This document shows, piece by piece, positions 38,101 through 50,292 of a stretch of 64,000 nucleotides of DNA. A program made the translations under genes and the position numbers. Within the stretch, counting starts at the first letter, position 1, and each line of letters opens with the position of its first letter. The stretch is taken from the NCBI GenBank assembly GCA_037074765.1, contig JBAMDO010000142.1, positions 1 to 64,000 on the forward strand, in the 5' to 3' direction. The DNA is from Mansonella perstans (Eukaryota; Nematoda; Chromadorea; Rhabditida; Onchocercidae). The notes under the pieces were generated by a model. The model did not search any database. It was not told the DNA's origin and saw only the letters and a list, made by a program, of their open reading frames with translations.

Positions 38101-40871
38101 AAAAAAAAATGTAACGTTCCGTCCCGATCACTTGTCATAAACAAAAAAAAAAAAAAAGTGGAAAAGCGGATTGAAATGTAGATGTCGCATCCATCGCTCT
38201 CGCCGAACATATGGAATAATGAAGGAAAAAAGCAAGATGTGAAGAGATATAGCTCGAATAATGGGTGAGTATAGAGGGTACAACGGATATACATCACTAC
38301 GAAACGAGAACTCTAAGCATTTTCTTTCTGTTACGTTAAACGGCTTCCTTTTATCGAATGATTTTTTAACATCGCTAGGCAAAAGCCAAGATTGAAAGAA
38401 TCTAGCATTATCGAAGAAAGTAGATAGAGAATCAAGGGATGAAATGAAGTGGTGATTTCAACATCTAAAAAAGTATGTCACCGTTACATTTTTTTTTCCT
38501 CACTAATTTTTATTCCATTTAAACTAATTTCATTCTTCTGTAAATTTACTTTTTTAAAGTTCAGCATTTCGTGCTGAAAAAATTCTTGGCACTCTAAAAA
38601 GTATGTGATGTGAGATCACCTATTTCTATCCTCATTAATAGCAGTTGGGATTGTTGAAAGATTAGTTCGTTAAAAAGTAAACTCCAAATTAACAACTCGT
38701 AACTTGAACAACTTTTTACTCGTAAAACCAATCACGTTCCCTATCAGGTGCTTTGAAGTAAGCAACACTTATTTAAATGTGGAACAAAATTTGAAAAACT
38801 TGATTATAACGATTTCCAAACTCCTAAGATTTTCATAAATGCATCTCATTTTTTTTCCTTTCGTCGAAAAACATGGTTTAAACAAGCAGTCGACAACGTA
38901 ATTCCCGAAAATTCAGAAAAAAGTAAACACAACTCGATAACAGCAACGCCGGATATTGGTAGAACTGTCTGTAAATCTCATGAGCAGGAATCAGAATCAT
39001 AGATTTAAATTATCAATATAGTCAAAGAAAGAACGATAATAACGCAGTTAATCAATGAATCACTATTTCATAACGGTAAAGTAAAGTCTCTTGAAAGCGA
39101 GATCGAAATGCCGCTAAACAAAACTCAAACTGATTACAGTATTCATCAAAAGGAGGTAAGGGAAAAGAAGTGGGAAAGAAAATCCTACCCACCAATAGAA
39201 ACTAAATTTTGACGGCAATTCTGATTTAATTTTTGCACTGGAAGTAAAATATGGTAGTTTATTAATTACAATAAAGTAAATCTCTCTTATTTTCAAGTAT
39301 TTTACAGACATCAGCATCAAGGAATCAGCAAAATCAAAACCACAGATTAAGAAAATTGATAAATTATGAATATTAATTACAGCACGTACAGATAACTTTA
39401 AACAAGTTAAGTTTTAATGATATAATGTCTATTAAATTATATTGTTCACTAGCTAACATCATGTAAACTGCAGCAACACTGCCTATTAAACGCCTTCTGA
39501 AAGTGCAACGGCAAGTACTGAGAATCTGAATGTGCGAAGAGTAAAGAAAGGAGGATGCAATGGAATTTTTTATTAATTTAAATTTAAAAACTGCACATGA
39601 GATATCGCAACAAATGACTATTCAGTTTTATGCAGTCCAGAAAATAGCACACCACCCTATCTTATTATTAAAATCTTCATTATATGAGCACAACAAAAAA
39701 AGATTTTGATTCCATAACTCAAGCAGCAAAAGATAAATTAAAAGTAAGCAAAAATTTACACCGCAGCAGTGATTATGCATCTTTACAGGTATATTACCTA
39801 CAAAAATATGGGTAATCAGGCTTGAATGGCCCATACATTATTCATCTTTCTACAGTGAGTAATCATTCCAAGCAAAACCTTTAATTTTATATGTGTAATG
39901 GGAACTAAGAAATAAAATCAATTAACGCGCCTCGACCCACTGATGAAAACATCCCTTTACATTAAATATTTCAAAATTTTTGCAAGTTTCTTCCCGGAAA
40001 TATTCCCAGCAACGCATGAATTGCATACAAACAATTGCATGAGGTGCAAAGCGCCTCTCAAATAGTCAAAATGGTGAAATTACGAAGGCATTCTCTGATC
40101 ATGTCCAGTTCTTAATTTCGATCTATCCACAGCATGCACATGTAATCATTCGGCACATACCACTAAAACAAATACTAACTTGATAAAGAGGTGCATTCAT
40201 TGGATTCATAGGATCTTTGGCAGCCGCAGCAGCAGCAGCAGCAGTTCCATCAAAATTTGAATAACGCATAGCCAATGGGTGATTTGCACTTCCAACAACT
40301 TCGCGCGTTACGCCTCCTTGTTGTTGGGCTAAATTATGTGGCGGAAGAATAGCCACTGATGCCCAAGGGGGAGTCTGAAATAGACTGGCCATGCAACCAG
40401 CCTGAAATTTTCTTAAATTGGCATACATTCTTATAAAAATATTCGTCACAATTTTTTTTCAACTCAAAGTTTACTTAATGCATTTTTTGCGTTAAATATT
40501 TCCCAATATTCAATTATCATTAGCTTCATCGACTTTTGCATAAGATTAAAACTATGCTATTTTACGATCAAAGACATCAACCTTTCAGAAACAATCAATC
40601 TAACAGCTATACAAAACAACACGATAATAAAGAAAAAGCATTCGAAAACTTTAAAACAAACCTCATCATGACTGCTCATATTAGGTGTATCATTCGTAAT
40701 CGCACAAACACTAGTAGCAGTAGTAATTGTTTCCTCCTGCTTCAATTGTCTGGAATCAGTGCCACCGCTAAGAAGACGATGCTGCGAAGCTGCAGCGCTA
40801 TTACATTCGCTAATTTCACCACAAACATCAATGTAATTTTTTGTGGAAGAAGACGAAGACTGATTCAACAT
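27779..40871 (-). CDS. Four-finger zinc-finger transcription factor with poly-Ala and poly-Gln tracts
   Basis: A 554-residue model in nine coding exons, all in phase: 40871-40662, 40401-40180, 34320-34160, 33765-33605, 33214-33182 (33 bases), 32781-32588, 28785-28590, 28412-28259 and 28112-27779. Finger 1 is C2HC (CHYCPKKWADQAV, joining LRVHMEEC across a 3.8-kb intron). Fingers 2-4 are C2H2: HECQQCGKRFKARGGLQQH, YQCRFCPKRFTQKSHVDQH with an HTG linker, and FSCQFCGRAFRQRSQQLGH. The N-terminal half is low in complexity: Ser- and Gln-rich, with alanine runs of 8 (near 40215-40240) and 6 (near 34236-34255). The last exon has more Ala and Gln runs. The protein is presumably a nuclear DNA-binding regulator. 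I could not name the orthologue. The final acceptor (AAAAG at 28113) is weak. The ATG chosen is 16 bases after an acceptor at 40888, which suits trans-splicing. Extra exons in the 5.8-kb intron cannot be excluded. Confidence 0.85.
28786..32587. other. 3.8-kb intron of the zinc-finger gene
   Basis: Separates the two halves of finger 1. No additional exon was recognised. It contains the 31639-31675 hairpin. Confidence 0.6.
31639..31675. repeat. Perfect inverted repeat: 16-bp stem, 5-base loop
   Basis: GTAAGTTTAATTACAT, loop TAATT, then the exact reverse complement ATGTAATTAAACTTAC. Intronic. The minus-strand transcript would fold into the same hairpin. It could be a small inverted-repeat element or a structured RNA. 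Confidence 0.9.
33350..33374. repeat. Perfect inverted repeat: 10-bp stem, 5-base loop
   Basis: CAAAGGATTC, loop TTTAA, GAATCCTTTG. It lies in the intron between the zinc-finger exons at 33605 and 33214. Confidence 0.9.
34321..40179. other. 5.9-kb intron of the zinc-finger gene
   Basis: No exon was recognised. It holds poly(T)/poly(A) runs (for example about 25 T ending at 35182 and 17-18 A near 38092-38109) and AT-rich filler. Confidence 0.55.
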
Positions 40872-41585
40872 TATACCTAAGGTTGATCTATAAAAAATAG
40901 AAACCGAAATGTTTGCAATGCAATTATTTGATATAAAAAAGTGCAATACTTGAGAAATCTACATCAAAATTTTAAAAATGATATAAAATTTCCGATTTTT
41001 CAATCAATCTACTCTTCCAAATATATTGATGCCACTTTTCAACAATTCAATAATACGATGTTTCTTTATCTTGTAACATTAAAATAACCCATAAATTACT
41101 AATTTGTCTAAGTTTCATGAAACAATTGAAATAAAATTGCATTTTTGCTGTAAAGTCTTTTGTGAAAAATGTCTGACAAAAGATTTCTTCCTCTAACTTA
41201 CAACAACCCTTATCTTTTGCATAATTTTGCACAAAATTACACAAATAGTCAAGCTCATCTGTACCAATCAATTACTTATAATTCAAAATGTAGCATTTGT
41301 TCAAATGACTATGAATCATTGTATGTTAGCATGCGTATTACAAAACGTGCGAAATGTGTAACTATTCACTAACTATTAGCAAAAATAAACGCTAAGAACA
41401 TCTGAAATTCGAAAGATGCAATTATTTTCAATATACTTCATGCGATTCATTATTTCCTTTTTTATCTAAAAGCTTATATTTGTCAGTTAAATTAAAGAAA
41501 TACCATCAGGCAAGAAAAATTCAAATTATTAAGAATAGTGAACGTACTTCAAAGTGAATGGAAAAAAGTGTTGCAGAGTATCGGA

Positions 41586-41663
41586 TCACTCAATAATGCT
41601 CTCCAAATATGCTTGATGAAGTTCTCCACCTGACTTATTATTAAAATATTCAGCTTTACATCC
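41586..41663 (-). CDS. Possible orphan terminal exon
   Basis: After a good acceptor (GATTTCAG) the frame reads 25 codons to TGA: CKAEYFNNKSGG then ELHQAYLESIIE, which is protein-like. No upstream exon could be joined to it, and it lies between the zinc-finger gene and the MTERF4-like gene. It may be the last exon of a small gene or an alternative exon. No family is assigned. Confidence 0.25.
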   Translation of the reverse strand, partial: GCKAEYFNNKSGGELHQAYLESIIE

Positions 41664-43041
41664 CTGAAATCACATCGAAAAAATTAATGAATTAGGCGAA
41701 ATGACAACTATAGCGCATTAATCTGCAAATATTAATACTTCTTATGTTTCCAATGAAACTACATGATCGCTCCAGCAAACCAATTCAGGAATCATTTTGC
41801 TAAATTAGATAAATAAAAAAGAAACGGAATATCGCGAACGTTGGGGTCAAATTTTATCTCTGTCTCAAGTAACAATTCTCGAATTTTTCTATAGTAAAAA
41901 ATTCTCGAATTTCTCAATAGTTTTCTCGAATTTTACTACTTATCATATAATTTCATATGCAATCATGTTAATAAGAGTAAACTATTTAATAAGATAAAAA
42001 CAAATAAAAGTTAAAAAAAAAAAAAACTTAACAAATTATATTCTAAGAACAATTGATAGAAATTCCTTTGCTTTGCTAAATTAATTTAATTATATTACAT
42101 TGAAAGTAATTTATCGAAGCCAAAATTAGAAAAAAAAAAAAACTTTAAAAAAGATTTCAGAAGTATTTTTTGGTGACATCTCAAAATCTTTTTCACAAAA
42201 CAATATCCATCTCGAATGACATCGATAAGAAATCAAGTGTAAGAAGAGTAGAGTAGAATGAGTGAGGCAAATTCATTTATAGAAACAGATGAGAAAAGTC
42301 AGCGTAATGGGCAAAAGAGAATGAGCGTGTGCAAGCTTAGCTATGTATGTATGTGAATTCTGAATATTTTTCCTACCACATATACATTTTATGATAAGCA
42401 CTTCTATTCATTATTTTCAAATAACACAGCTTTCCTCAAATAATTTTAACAAAATTTTGAATATTTTAAGGAATATTTCAAAGCACAATTCTAGAATCCT
42501 ACAAAAATTATCTGAATGATAATAATTGTTTGAGGAATAAATGAACAAATTAACAATAAGCTCTCGATAGCTTACTTCTAAATTCATCAGTATTAGAGAG
42601 AATTGTTCACAAAAAATACATTAACAATCCATTCCCCGCATTGTATGTTTTAAAAAAAAAAATCCATCCATTTGAGAGATAATTTTCTTCTTGTAAAAAT
42701 AAAACCGTGCAACCATAAACAGTAATCTGCTTCAAGATTCTCTCTATTTGTAGTAGCTTTAAATTCATACTTTTTTACAATATCACAGAATGCATAAAAT
42801 ATTTTTATTCTTTAGTACTAATGCATGCACTTCCTCTTTTCCTTTCTTTTCAATGTTTTCGGTTATCTTTTTAAAAGGAGGAAGAAAATTTTCTTTGTGT
42901 TCTTCTCGGGTCATAGTTCAATATGAGTCGAGAAATTTTATAATCTTGACTCGAAACATCATAGTTTCATACAGTATTGCTTTAATTTCTATCATCCATA
43001 TCGGATAGAAATAGTATGTAGAAGTTCCAGTTAGAAAATCT
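41664..43041. other. Gene-free stretch
   Basis: AT-rich, with A runs near 42015 and 42130. It would contain the 3' flank of the MTERF4-like gene. No supported exon. Confidence 0.5.
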
Positions 43042-43047
43042 TTTATT
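43042..43047 (-). terminator. AATAAA polyadenylation signal overlapping the MTERF4 stop codon
   Basis: On the minus strand the last codon reads TATTAATAAAAG, so the stop TAA at 43048-43046 overlaps AATAAA at 43047-43042. If used, the 3' UTR would be only some 15-20 bases. Confidence 0.5.
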
Positions 43048-45116
43048 AATATCTTTCACTATATGACTCAAAAACTTCAGGATTATTTGATTGCACTGAT
43101 TTCCTTTTACGTTCCAACTGTTTTCGCATTGACGGTTTGATCCGTTCAAACGGATAAATTTTTCCCTCCGATTCTAATACCCGTTGTTTGTTTTGTAACT
43201 CTCTGAATAGCTGCCATTCTTCTACCGATACAAGGCCTATTTTTTCTGCAAATTGTTCTGCACTACTGTCCAGAATTTTTCTTAATTTCGGATTCTTCTG
43301 AAATCACAATGTACAGACAAGATGATTTAGAAAGATTTCAGGAGAATCAAAACATTACTAAATTAGCATCCAGAGATGTTATGGATAATAGAGACTCACG
43401 ATATGTGACCTAGTATGGAACAAAAAACATGATGCAATTGTGTTCTACCTATGCAATTTGATAAATCTCCACAATAGGACATTATTTAAATTTGAAATTC
43501 CCATTTCAAATCTAATCCTATCATTTAAAATCCTTCAAATTTTGCATAAACAAACCATTCTTAACTGTGGCCTTTTTATATCTGGAGTTTTATAAGTGCC
43601 TGTTTTCAGCAAGAATTCATGGCGATCTAACAGTTCCTCCAGAGATATCTGTGCGAGGTTCTTACAGCGTGCAAAATCTTCGCCCTCCATGAGCATATGA
43701 CAATAAATATATTCAATTTTATCCTCCGTTTCGTCAGTATTGCCCAGTAAGATTTCTGGACAGGATTTTAACAAAGAATAAAACTGAAATGCAATAATCA
43801 TATATTATCAATTATCTAGTATTTTCTAAAATGAAAAAGCTACAAAGATTTTTCTTCATAAATACAGAAATTTCCATATAGATAACGGATGACATTATGC
43901 ACATCATATGATGAGAAAATAAATAAAAACAAACCTGATTTTTACTGAAATGGGACAGCAGATTCTCACCATTTTGTGCCAGTTTATTAGACTTCTGGGC
44001 AAAAAGCAACGCAGGGCATAAACAAATTGTTTCACCTAATTCTTCGTCCACGAATCCAAATGAATCGAGTACTTCCAAGCATTTCTGAACTTCTTCCGGC
44101 CCTGCTGATAGGAGCTCTTCATTATACCTGTAAAAGATATAATATACCAGAAGTTTCTTGATTTCTTCGAACAAGATTGAAATGAGAGAATTAACTTATG
44201 AAAATAAATAGTAATTAAAATGAATAAGTTAATGGAATATTGAACCACTAAAAAATAACGTGAAAAGACTTACAGATCGATAAATAAGCAACATAAGACC
44301 TACGTTGCAAAAATGCGGATGGAGTCTTCGTAAGTAAGCTGGCAAAAATGAACAATAAGTTCTATTATCTGAATGCTTGTTTCACCTTTCTGAGTTAGTG
44401 ATACAAACAACTGAGGCACAGAGATGCACGAATCAATGATGAACTCCGGTTGAATCCCTAATATTTAATCATTTAAATTTCGGAACATGAGAAAAATCTC
44501 ATAGATTTATTAATTCCATAGAAAGCAGTAGCTTATAATGATCTTTTGCTTCCTCTACCAGTTTTTCCTCTTTAAAACTTTATTTCTTCAATATTCTCAA
44601 ATATTATAGGATTAGGAGCCAAATGTTGTCTATCTTACCAATATCAAGGAGAAGTCTGAAAACTTTCGTGATAACTGCCATAGCGGTAACATCATTCACA
44701 GGAAGTATAAAAAATTTCCCATTTTTTCGTAGTTCGGCCATAATCAGTTCTATTATTTCCAAATCAGAAACTGGTTCATTAGCTACTACTGTCGAAGTTG
44801 TCGGCTCTGTTTTTTCTATGTTATCCTTGCATTCCATTTCAGAAGATGCAGTTTCTTCACGACTTTTTCTGATGCCATAGTCTGTTTCATCTAAGCTACA
44901 GCTGAACATGCGTTGCTTTAATTTAAGCAATGAAACCTAAAATTGAAATATTCTACACATTTCAAGACTATGAAAGATTAAACAGAAAAGTAGAATCTCT
45001 TAAGCATTTCACACTTGAAAAAATCATAAAACACATACACCGGATGAATACAACAGCAAATGAGAATGTTCTCTTTGTCCCTCATTTAAACATGCAGAAC
45101 TCCCGAAGCAGGACAT
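43046..45116 (-). CDS. MTERF4: MTERF4-like mitochondrial transcription termination factor family protein
   Basis: About 400 residues in six exons: 45116-45039, 44936-44639, 44457-44304, 44127-43935, 43783-43556 and 43297-43046, all in phase. The C-terminal half carries helical mTERF repeats with the usual CP spacing (CLCPALLFAQ; LLKSCPEILLGNTDETEDKI). It then shows the MTERF4-specific end: RHEFLLKTGTYKTPDIKR, KNPKLRKIL and VSVEEWQLFRELQ. Human MTERF4 (about 380 residues) binds the rRNA methyltransferase NSUN4 and the large mitoribosomal subunit and is needed for mitoribosome assembly. The N-terminal exon is proposed from an ATG and a GTATGT donor; its presequence is not strongly basic, so a start at 44909 or an unseen exon is possible. 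A low-complexity acidic Thr/Ser stretch (ETASSEMECKDNIEKTEPTT) precedes the repeats. Confidence 0.85.
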
Positions 45117-47017
45117 TTGTGTAGAAATGATTTTAAGACAACAACGGTGTAAATTGGTCAACACCATCCTTCTGAGAATCATTGCTGCAATATATTGCTT
45201 ATAATATAAAATTTCAAAACTTCATCTTCCCTCAATTATTAAAAAGTCTAAATTCAATCTCCAATATTCCAATAGTTCGAAAATAATATTTGATCAAGTT
45301 GACTAGAACTGTGATGAATTAAACATTCAGTGAATTACTGAAAGTTTATACCAGCTATCAAAGTGTTGGAAAATCAGTATCACAATGTAGTTTCTTATGT
45401 GGAATGTGATGGCGTTAAGATTATAGGACTATCTTGCGAGAAAATCATGATAATTGCAACTGATGAGTAAAAAAGATTATTTCTCTTTGTAACACAGTGG
45501 AAATTTTGCTCTTACTAAAGTTTAAAAAAGATATCACATCACTTTTAAATACAAAAAAATATATATCTTAAAACCACTACTATCCTATACAAATTCGGAA
45601 AAATATTTATCCAAACCATAAATAAGTTTGCAGATTTTTATAAGGAAATTTGAGAAATAGTTTATTATAAACAAAAGCAAAGAAAATTTCACAAGTACTG
45701 ATCTATATCGTAAGATTCAAACTGCAAAGATAAGAAAAGTTATTTAAGATCTTCTAGCAAGTTAATCTAATGCTCACTTGATAAAGAAATAAATGCAAGC
45801 TGATCATTGCAAAGAGCTATGAAGCAGAATTTAGCCTATCTTCTATTTATTATTTGCATCCAAATTCACATTTTAAAGTATATTTCTGTTGTAAGTTCGT
45901 AATTAAGCCCAACAAATAAAATTAGCTATTTTTAACAGCAGAAATGATAACGCAGATAATATAAGGAAATAGCAGAAATGCATCATATAGAATTAGAAAA
46001 TGAATAAACCACGAAGTGGGCAATGTAAGAAAATAATAAAAATGCATCTTTGATACGAAATTCAGAACATTAATCAAATATTTCAATGAAATAGCATAAA
46101 AAAAGTAGAAAATAGATTTTGGTCATAAGAGATCCATAAAGAATAATAAAGCGCATTGAAGTTTAAAAGATAATTCATAGTATTGCCACTATTAGACTTT
46201 TCTGAATTTCCAATACAGAAGTCAGAAACAGGAAATAAAGCACATACAAATGACTTGAAATTCAATCGCCGGATATATAAAAATGTTCGTTGGAATGCTT
46301 ACTTCAGAATCCTTAATAAGAAAAGATTTGACAGGAGCAAAATAAGCATTACAGGAATCTTAAATAAAATATAAAGCATAAAATTAGCAAAATTTAAATA
46401 AGCAAAAAACGGGGACCAATTATGACTGACTGTTAAAAGACATTTAAAATAAAATCAGTAAAATTAAAATAAGCAAAAAACGGGGATCAAATTACAACTG
46501 ATTGTTAAAAGACATTTAAAACATTTGATTGCACACACATATAAGATATTTTAAAAATTTGAAAAACTCGGCAGTAACTATTTCCACTAAAAAAAAAAAT
46601 TCACCAATCATTTCACATGCACCAACAGAATAAGCATAAACACAGATGAAATGTATGAATAATAACTGATAATACATTAAAATGATATAAAACGCTGTTT
46701 TCCCTATGTATTTTCTCATTTATATGAATAGTTTCAAGATCAACAAAAAGCAATGAATAAAAATCATGTCGATAAAGCTAACTCCAATTATACAGTTGAG
46801 ACTAAAACAAAGTAACAAAATACAGTAGTCTTAACAGAAATTTGAGAACATCAATTGCTTTGGGAAACAGAAAAACTTTAAAACATTTACATCAAAGTCG
46901 AATGATAACTGTTCCAATAATTCATGCAAAAGGGCTCCTGGTAGCAAAAAAATGGACAGCACGACTCCAATATATTACTCCAGATGAAATTTCATAAATC
47001 TACATGTCGCGAAACAA
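45117..47017. other. Gene-free interval between MTERF4-like and AP-1 mu genes
   Basis: No exon was recognised. It contains the 46383-46520 tandem duplication. At 1.9 kb it is too long for a typical nematode operon spacer. Confidence 0.55.
46383..46520. repeat. Tandem duplication, period about 71 bases
   Basis: AATAAGCAAAAAACGGGGA at about 46399 recurs at about 46470, with the following GACTG/GATTG, TTAAAAGACATTTAAAA also repeated. A few substitutions separate the copies. Confidence 0.85.
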
Positions 47018-50000
47018 TTACATCATGCGCAGCTGATAGTCACCATTTTGCGTAATATAGCGCACCCATGGTAAAGCTTGATAACCACTTTTTTCAATAA
47101 TTTTAAGGTAACGTACCTACAAAATGAATTAGAGTTTACTGATAACGGAAATGAAATTTTGTAAGGCTTCGTTCCAAAACTAACACTGACAAGATTTTGA
47201 AAGAGTAAAGTCTCAATTGCTCCGAATTCACTTACATTAAAAAAAATAAATAAAAGCAAAATACCGACATATTCATAACTGGAAACAATTTGAAAAAAAA
47301 GAAATGGAAGTAATTAAACTGCTGCAACGAACATGATTAGACGGAATCGTTATTATCGAAAGATATGTACCTGTATTCCAGAAGTGGTGAAGTACGGGAT
47401 CTCAAATTTCACTTTCATTGGTGGACGACCCTCACGGTCTTCACATTGAACTGACGGTAAGTTGAAATGTGCTCGCATCAAATACTCTTTTCCACCTGCA
47501 ATTTCATTTAATTAATTAGATTATTTACTACTGTAGCACCAAAAAAGGTGAACTGAAATCAAACTGGATGCCCAGTCAGATTTGTAGTCCCACTATTCAT
47601 TTATTTTGCCTCTCAGCTGATTCTCGCCAAAATTTTATTCTGATCAAATGATCAAAATGGTTTGTGATCAGGTTAAAAATAAATAGAAAAGACTCTGAAA
47701 TACTAAAGATGAAGATTATTCCTCCGGAGATATTCTAATGTTACAAGTTATTAAAAGTTGACTTGGTTTACTTTCTCACTACAGCCACAAGTAAATATCT
47801 GTCTTTTTGATGTCGGAAATTTTTAATTTCACCTGGAAAACTTTTAATTGTCCAAACAAATGAATTATGTTCCGGAGTATATTTTACTGTCCCAATGGAG
47901 GTTTTGAATTTGGGTGAATCGGCGTCACTTGGCACTGGGATAATAATCTCTACATTATTTGCTGTAGAACGTCGTTTGAATTGCGATTTCGCCTAAAAGA
48001 ATGATGTTATTATAGCACACGATCGGAATTACTGTAGTACATGACTGTAGAATTATTGCAGCGCAAACAGTGGATCTTAAATTAAATTGGCAAAAAGAAC
48101 ATAATAACAGATTTTCATTGGAGAATTCTTAACTCTTACAACATCTGAAAAATACAATCATTTCAGCTGAGCTGAATTAAGTAGAAAAAGAATTAAAAGA
48201 TGGACTTTCGGCATGCCAAAAGTAGTTTCTAGAACATGACTTCAAAATTCATGTTGTATGGTTGGGAAAGATATTACGGGCAAATTTCAAAAAATTCTAT
48301 CATAACTTTATCATATATTCGACTCTTGAATGAATATGCCTTTCCACAATTGCTTCCACCCAAATAAGTGGTTTAACAACAGTCATTAATCGATAACTCA
48401 TCAATTCGAATTCTCCATCTGGTGGTATAAAACTGATTGTCCGATCGTTTTCAAAACGAGATAAACGAACACACTGATGAAATTTTACATCTTCCAGTTC
48501 TACCGATCTGTTCTTACCCCCTGAAAAAACTTGCATTCATAAGCTAAGAGCCGAAAGAAGTTAAGCATCATTTAATCATACATTTTGAAGGACGAAAATA
48601 ATGAAAGTATGGTCAGAGGTGAAGTTCTCTTTCCGTGAGAAAGTAAGGCAGAGAGAAAAAACTTACTCCCACTACTTTCAAACAAAACTTTGTCATTAAG
48701 ACCCAATCGCAACTCTGGCATACCCGTCAAATAGACGCGCATCTTAACAGAACCAACTATTTCACTCCTTAGGACCACACCATTTGCATTTGCCTGTAAC
48801 AACATGTTGTAAACAGAAGTGCCAACAGAAATCTTTTGGAAATAAACGCAAAAGAGTTCTTTCACTGTAACAAGCTCGAAATAACAGTAAAAAATCTATC
48901 CAAAGAAATTAATGTTGGCATTTTACGCATATTTAATCTCTTGTCTCTTAGCTCGAAAAGCATCAATCTTCGACTTTTCCGGAAATATCTTTTCATTTTT
49001 CGACTTTTCCAGAAATATCTTTTCATTTTTCGAATTAGTTGAAATTAATAACCTGAACTTACCAGTAAGTTAACAGATTCTATAACATCTAGAAATACTT
49101 CATTTTTGCGATATTTGAGACCTTCTGAACGCCATGAAACAGCATTTGTCACAGCCATTGGTGGTCGAAGTGCAGTTTCCAATTTGTGCCCTTCTTGCGT
49201 AATGAACCTAAGCATGCACAATTATTATTCAGTATCTATAAGTAACGTGACGAGCCTTAGAGGTCTTTATAGATAAACATAACTGATTAAAAAAAGGAAA
49301 CTCACTCATGCAAAATCTTTCCCTCAGTTGTTTGTGGATAGCCAAAATCCATCATTTCATCGAGCAATTCATAGATAACTACAAAATTATCACGAATCGA
49401 TTCTTCCTCGACATCTTTTAAATATTCCCCGAATACTTCCACTATCTTATATAGAAATGTAAGCATCAGGGCTACATTTACATTCTTACGTGATGTTGAA
49501 ACAACTGAAACGATGAGACTATAAAATTGACTGTTAGAAAGATCATTCTGTAACTTTTATGAAGCGACAGGTTAAAAAGTGATTTGATATGAATTTAAGA
49601 GTATTCAGTAAACCATGACAAAATACAAAATCCCAAAACCGGGCAACTAAAAAATCGTTTTTTTTTCCTTTAATAAAATCAACTGCATCAGATATGAAAA
49701 TTCCAAATAATCAAAAAAAGGATTCCTTCTACGCCAGTACCTTCGTACTAATACTGAATCTAGTATACAGCATCAATGTATGGAATATCACTGTATAAGA
49801 AATTCAGGCAACTTCCGAAGTTTTATTTTTTTACAGACTGAGCAAATAAACAACATGAAAACTTGCAGTAAAGATTTGAATGTTTGATATATATAAAAGT
49901 AGCTTCAGGATGCTCGAGAGCTGGACTGTGACGACCTTCTTCTTCACGTTCCAACAATAGCGGCATGAACTTATCGATGACACCCATGTCTATATCGCCC

Positions 50001-50289
50001 CGATAGTTCCTTGATATGATCGCCTATTATTAAAAATTTAAGAAAATTTGCCGCAAATATGCATTTATTAATCTCAGGGGAAATTATTTAACTTTTTAAT
50101 TCAACACAGAGCAAAACTTTTTTGATTTCTGACAATTGTACTGCAAGTTTATAATACTATAGTTTTCTATCGATATCTTACACCTGAATGGTGTATCCGA
50201 GAAAGGGAAAAATACAAAGATATACCGGGACAGATCTTTTCACTTACTTTGCCTTTAAGATCGAGTATATAGACAGCAGAAGAAGACAT
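47018..50289 (-). CDS. AP-1 clathrin adaptor complex, mu subunit
   Basis: Nine exons: 50289-50248, 50023-49867, 49504-49306, 49207-49063, 48793-48667, 48520-48306, 47992-47833, 47495-47371 and 47116-47018, giving 422 residues, the normal mu1 length. The N-terminal longin-like part has [18 protein letters not shown] and [20 protein letters not shown]. The mu-homology domain has [108 protein letters not shown] and [18 protein letters not shown]-1 mu binds tyrosine-based sorting signals on cargo at the trans-Golgi network and endosomes. Nematodes carry two mu1 paralogues (UNC-101 and APM-1); I cannot say which this is. Two introns are odd: 49866-49505 has a GCAAGT donor, and 48305-47993 has no GT-AG pair that keeps frame (see findings). 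Confidence 0.96.
48971..49030. repeat. Two tandem copies of a 30-base unit
   Basis: CGACTTTTCCGGAAATATCT then TTTCATTTTT at 48971, repeated at 49001 with G changed to A. It lies in an intron of the AP-1 mu gene. Confidence 0.9.
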
Positions 50290-50292
50290 CCT

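Noticed and set aside
40536..40880. 114-codon plus-strand frame
   Set aside because: Antisense to the first exon of the zinc-finger gene, with no splice or motif support.
48156..48171. 16-base micro-exon that would restore frame in the AP-1 mu gene using GT-AG sites
   Set aside because: It would replace the conserved Lys and insert five residues, making the protein longer than the invariant mu1 length; a lost base or unusual intron is simpler.
43046..50289. Operon of AP-1 mu and MTERF4-like genes (same strand, adjacent)
   Set aside because: The spacer of about 1.9 kb is far longer than the usual ~100 bases, and AP-1 mu has its own trans-splice-like acceptor.
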